Shown: positions 61,440 through 64,000 of the stretch, piece by piece
Layout: every line of letters starts with the position of its first letter
Numbering within the stretch: the first letter of the stretch is position 1
Translations under genes and position numbers: made by a program
Notes under the pieces: model-generated
What the model saw: the letters and a program-made list of their open reading frames with translations, nothing else
Told to the model about the DNA's origin: nothing
The model's database searches: none
Source: Latrodectus hesperus
Taxonomy: Eukaryota; Arthropoda; Arachnida; Araneae; Theridiidae
Assembly (NCBI GenBank): GCA_037975125.1
Contig: CM075857.1
Location: 73,427,345-73,491,344, forward strand
Direction: 5' to 3'
DNA length: 64,000 bases

Positions 61440-62860
61440 GAAAATGATACTAAGCTCACCCTCTCTGATATAAAAATGTCTGCCACTCAACGTAAACTAC
61501 AATTTATAACATCTCTAAATTTTTTATGAGTTTTTTAACAATAAAATGAAAACTTTACAACTATCATCTAGCTATCACTATGATGGGTCCACATTTACTT
61601 TACATTAAGCACCTTAATTATTTGGGATTCTCATTTGATCTAGAATTGCTAAGTAGCAAGCCTATTGAACATCTTATGCTAAACAGAATAAAAAGATTAA
61701 ATATTCTAAAATTCATTTTTGACTTTGATTGGGGGAGAAGATCCATCTATCCCTAAGTCAACCTATACCTCTCTAATAAGTAGGATGTGCCTCCATTATT
61801 CTTTGCAACGAAGTTGTGATCTGGAGCACCAAAGTCCGACTGAATGATGACGCAACGGTATTTGAACGGAAGCTTCTGCCATTCTTCTTACCATGAAATA
61901 CGTTCTGGAACATAATGTTCCGGTCAGCCACATCCACACAGACTCTAAATCAGTGCTTTCGGCCCTCTCTGCTAGTCATCAATAGTGAAGTCATCAGTGA
62001 CATTAGGGAGATTCTCACGAACAACCTCCAGATTTTTACCTTTCACTGGGTAAAAGCACATGTGGGCATCTGTTTCAATGAGGAATCGGATAAAGCCGCC
62101 AATGACGCAACCACAAATGAGGATATTGGAATCACAGTCTGACTCAGCAGGCAACAGCTTATCATCCTCACCAATGAAGACGAACTGCACAGATGGCAAC
62201 ATCTCTGGGAATACTCCACCAAAACCTGGACACTCTATTCATTCTTTCCTAAAGTATCTGGAAAATGAATCTCTGCAGACTTCTACTTCAACCAGTTCAT
62301 GGTTCCTTTGGAATCTATAGAAGATGGATTCCATGGACAAGATGACACCTGTCCACATGATGGAGAGACTCAAGACATCAATCACCTCATATTCGACTGT
62401 GAGCATACGCTGATTTCAGGACACGCCATTTCCCAAGTTCTGCCACAGCTGTTAAATCCCCACAACTCCTCTCCAACAAAGACTTCCGGAAAGGGATCCA
62501 GGAGATTCTATTACAAGAGATGCACTACCAACTCGCTGGCTGACTCCACCTTATCTGTTCTCTGTACATATGTAAAATTTCTAACCTGTATTTAATCTGG
62601 TATCAGACTGTATTTTACCCTTCTTTGTATTTTATCTTACTGCTTTGTTACTTTGCTTGTATTTAATTATTATAAGCCAGATTTGCCACCTATCCAATGA
62701 ATGTCTCTCTTGCCCCATCACTTTGGGCCTTTTCTAGTGGTTTGGGTCACCCCTGCACTTGCTGGGAGCTCTTTTGGTCATTTGACCTTTGCGACCACCT
62801 GAACCTTGGCTTTGGGCTTGTGGTGCCTCTCTTGACTGGATTACGCAATGACGTTCCCTC
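61440..62860 (+). pseudogene. LINE ORF2 relic (RT thumb, RNase H, tail) with 3' UTR
   Basis: MSATQRKLQ (about 61478) opens the readable part. LNYLGFSFDLELLSSKPIEH and IKRLNILKFIFDFDWG (near 61615-61735) belong to the post-palm and thumb region of a LINE RT. An RNase H domain follows: HTDSKS is readable near 61936 across a frame change, then EVISDIREILTNN and FHWVKAHVGI (about 62041-62070). A C-terminal region has RWQHLWEYSTKTW, CPHDGETQDINHLIFDCEHT (62350-62410, a Cys/His motif) and ends near 62590. The remaining GC-richer, non-coding piece to about 62860 (GGCCTTTTCTAGTGGTTTGG) is most likely the 3' UTR. The palm catalytic blocks are missing, as in a 5'-truncated copy, and several frame changes are present. 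Confidence 0.85.
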
Positions 62861-62869
62861 ACCACATAT

Positions 62870-64000
62870 CTTCGGGTGGGTCGTTGTTCCATTCAGAATA
62901 TACCTCTCTAATAAGACCTGTTTTGGTACAAGAGCAGAAATTTTACTTTTATTCCTCTACCACCAATTTGTTAAAACTTGAGCGAGTTCAACTAAGTGCA
63001 GCCTACCTGATTTATGCCTTCAAAACAGCTGCCTAACTGAAATACCTCTTCTTGAGGGTGATAAACAACCTCAACCTTTGAGACCTAAAGCTAAATTATC
63101 AATGTATTTCAATAGACTCTAAAGTTATAGTACTCAAAATTGTACTTCTATCCTAGTTCATGATTGGATTTCTAATTAAAGATTAAAAAGAAGTTGTCTT
63201 TTCTTATGAGCTTAATTAATACAACCGTTAAAGAAAAAAACGGACTTCCCGGATTTTCTTCATCAGATTGCTCTGATAATACTCAATGTAATTCCCTCTA
63301 CAGGCCTTCAGATTTACATAGACAGGAGCAAAAATGAACATGAGAATTTTGGTTGAAGTATCTTCATTAAAATACCTTCTAGTAGCTTTACCATCAAGAA
63401 TAAAATATTTCTTTATTTCTAGATTAGATTCTAGATTTCTACTAGTATTGTTCTGTTTCCCTAAGGAACTATAGCAATTGAAGTCGCGATCTTAAAGCTG
63501 ATTATCTCGACACAAACTATAATGATATGGGGATGATGATCGAGAGTCGTAGCTCTATCCAATACCTCTATGACTGGTCTCTTATTGGTAATAGAGCTTC
63601 AATCTCTATTCTAGGCCTGTTGCATATCTTCTTTTGTTGCCATAACGTATATCTATAATGGATATCTAGGCATTTTTGTCTAAGTAGAAATGCAGTGGCT
63701 GACGCCGTGGCTAAATAGGGAAATTTAATTACCTTAAAACATAATTCAATGACAACTTTGGACTCAAAAGTCATTTGATTTATCTTGGTCTCTCCCCCCC
63801 ATCTCATGATTGGTATGGTGGCCGGTGATCAGGAGAACATGTTAATTTTAAGGTGTGCAGTCGCAAGTTGTTAGTCACATACAGCAGAAAAAAATTAGTA
63901 AGACTGAAAAGTAGACATATGTAATGCTTTAAAATTGACCAAGAAAACAAGATCTCCCCATGTGCAGAAATGCAACATCACGCATTTTACCCCTGGTCAT
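62870..64000 (+). pseudogene. Second LINE ORF2 relic, continues past the window
   Basis: It begins within the RT thumb: YTSLIRPVL, then LERVQLSAAYLI (about 62900-63015), as in the 'LIRPVLEYG...LQKLQLSAAR' segment of R1/Jockey-type LINEs. EGDKQPQPLRPKAKLSMYFN follows near 63053. The RNase H domain is at about 63310-63720: YIDRSKNEHENFG (Asp present, usually YTDGS), ESRSSIQYLYDW (usually TDSRSSIQYL; here Asp to Glu), and WISRHFCLSRNAVADAVAK (usually IPSHVGLxGNExADxxAK). A tail SHDWYGGR, LVRLKSRHM and a CNIT-type Cys region reach the right edge. It is distinct in sequence from the LINE just upstream. Stops and frame changes make it inactive. Confidence 0.83.

Overview
The window is a very AT-rich arthropod nuclear DNA segment. 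It has no recognisable complete host gene, no operon-like packing, many (TA)n microsatellites and a wide mix of decayed transposable elements. The combination of a GTF2IRD2-like hAT, mariner, two Tc1-like relics, a Ty3/Gypsy pol relic and several RNase H-bearing LINEs suggests an arachnid, most likely a spider. That placement rests on remembered similarity of these repeats to spider genomic sequence and was not checked by search.

Left third (1-14730): mostly featureless AT-rich DNA. It holds a 254-bp foldback/MITE-like element (7031-7284), a less AT-rich unclassified island (about 8870-9880) with a 31-bp near-perfect hairpin, and a 190-bp (TA)n array framed by a non-TA inverted repeat (12891-13111).

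Middle (14731-28700): the best-defined element is a 2767-bp hAT transposon (14739-17505) with a perfect 8-bp target-site duplication. Its transposase gene is broken by stops, by a poly-T expansion and by a nested 301-bp solo LTR. A mariner with both inverted termini follows on the minus strand (21141-22402), dead by three stops and a frameshift. Next comes an eroded Ty3/Gypsy pol relic (24115-26500) with reverse transcriptase, thumb and integrase remnants. A single exon-like segment (28527-28662) has good splice-site consensus on both sides.

The stretch 28663-43999 is nearly empty apart from a truncated Tc1 left end (37161-37780) and TA arrays. From 44000 rightward the density of elements rises: a minus-strand LINE interrupted by a GC-rich repeat (44000-46085), an unclassified 417-bp block bounded by (TA)n on both sides (48244-48660), a second minus-strand LINE with RT, RNase H and a Cys/His tail (53990-55980), a Tc1 relic (58810-60225), a large CA/TA compound microsatellite (60296-60564), and two plus-strand LINE fragments one after the other (61440-62860 and 62870-64000, the latter running off the window).

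Nothing here looks like a working multi-gene system. The coding signals are independent relics of selfish elements at different stages of decay. The useful content is the insertion chronology (nested elements with target duplications) and a few structured non-coding sequences that are not explained by a known family.
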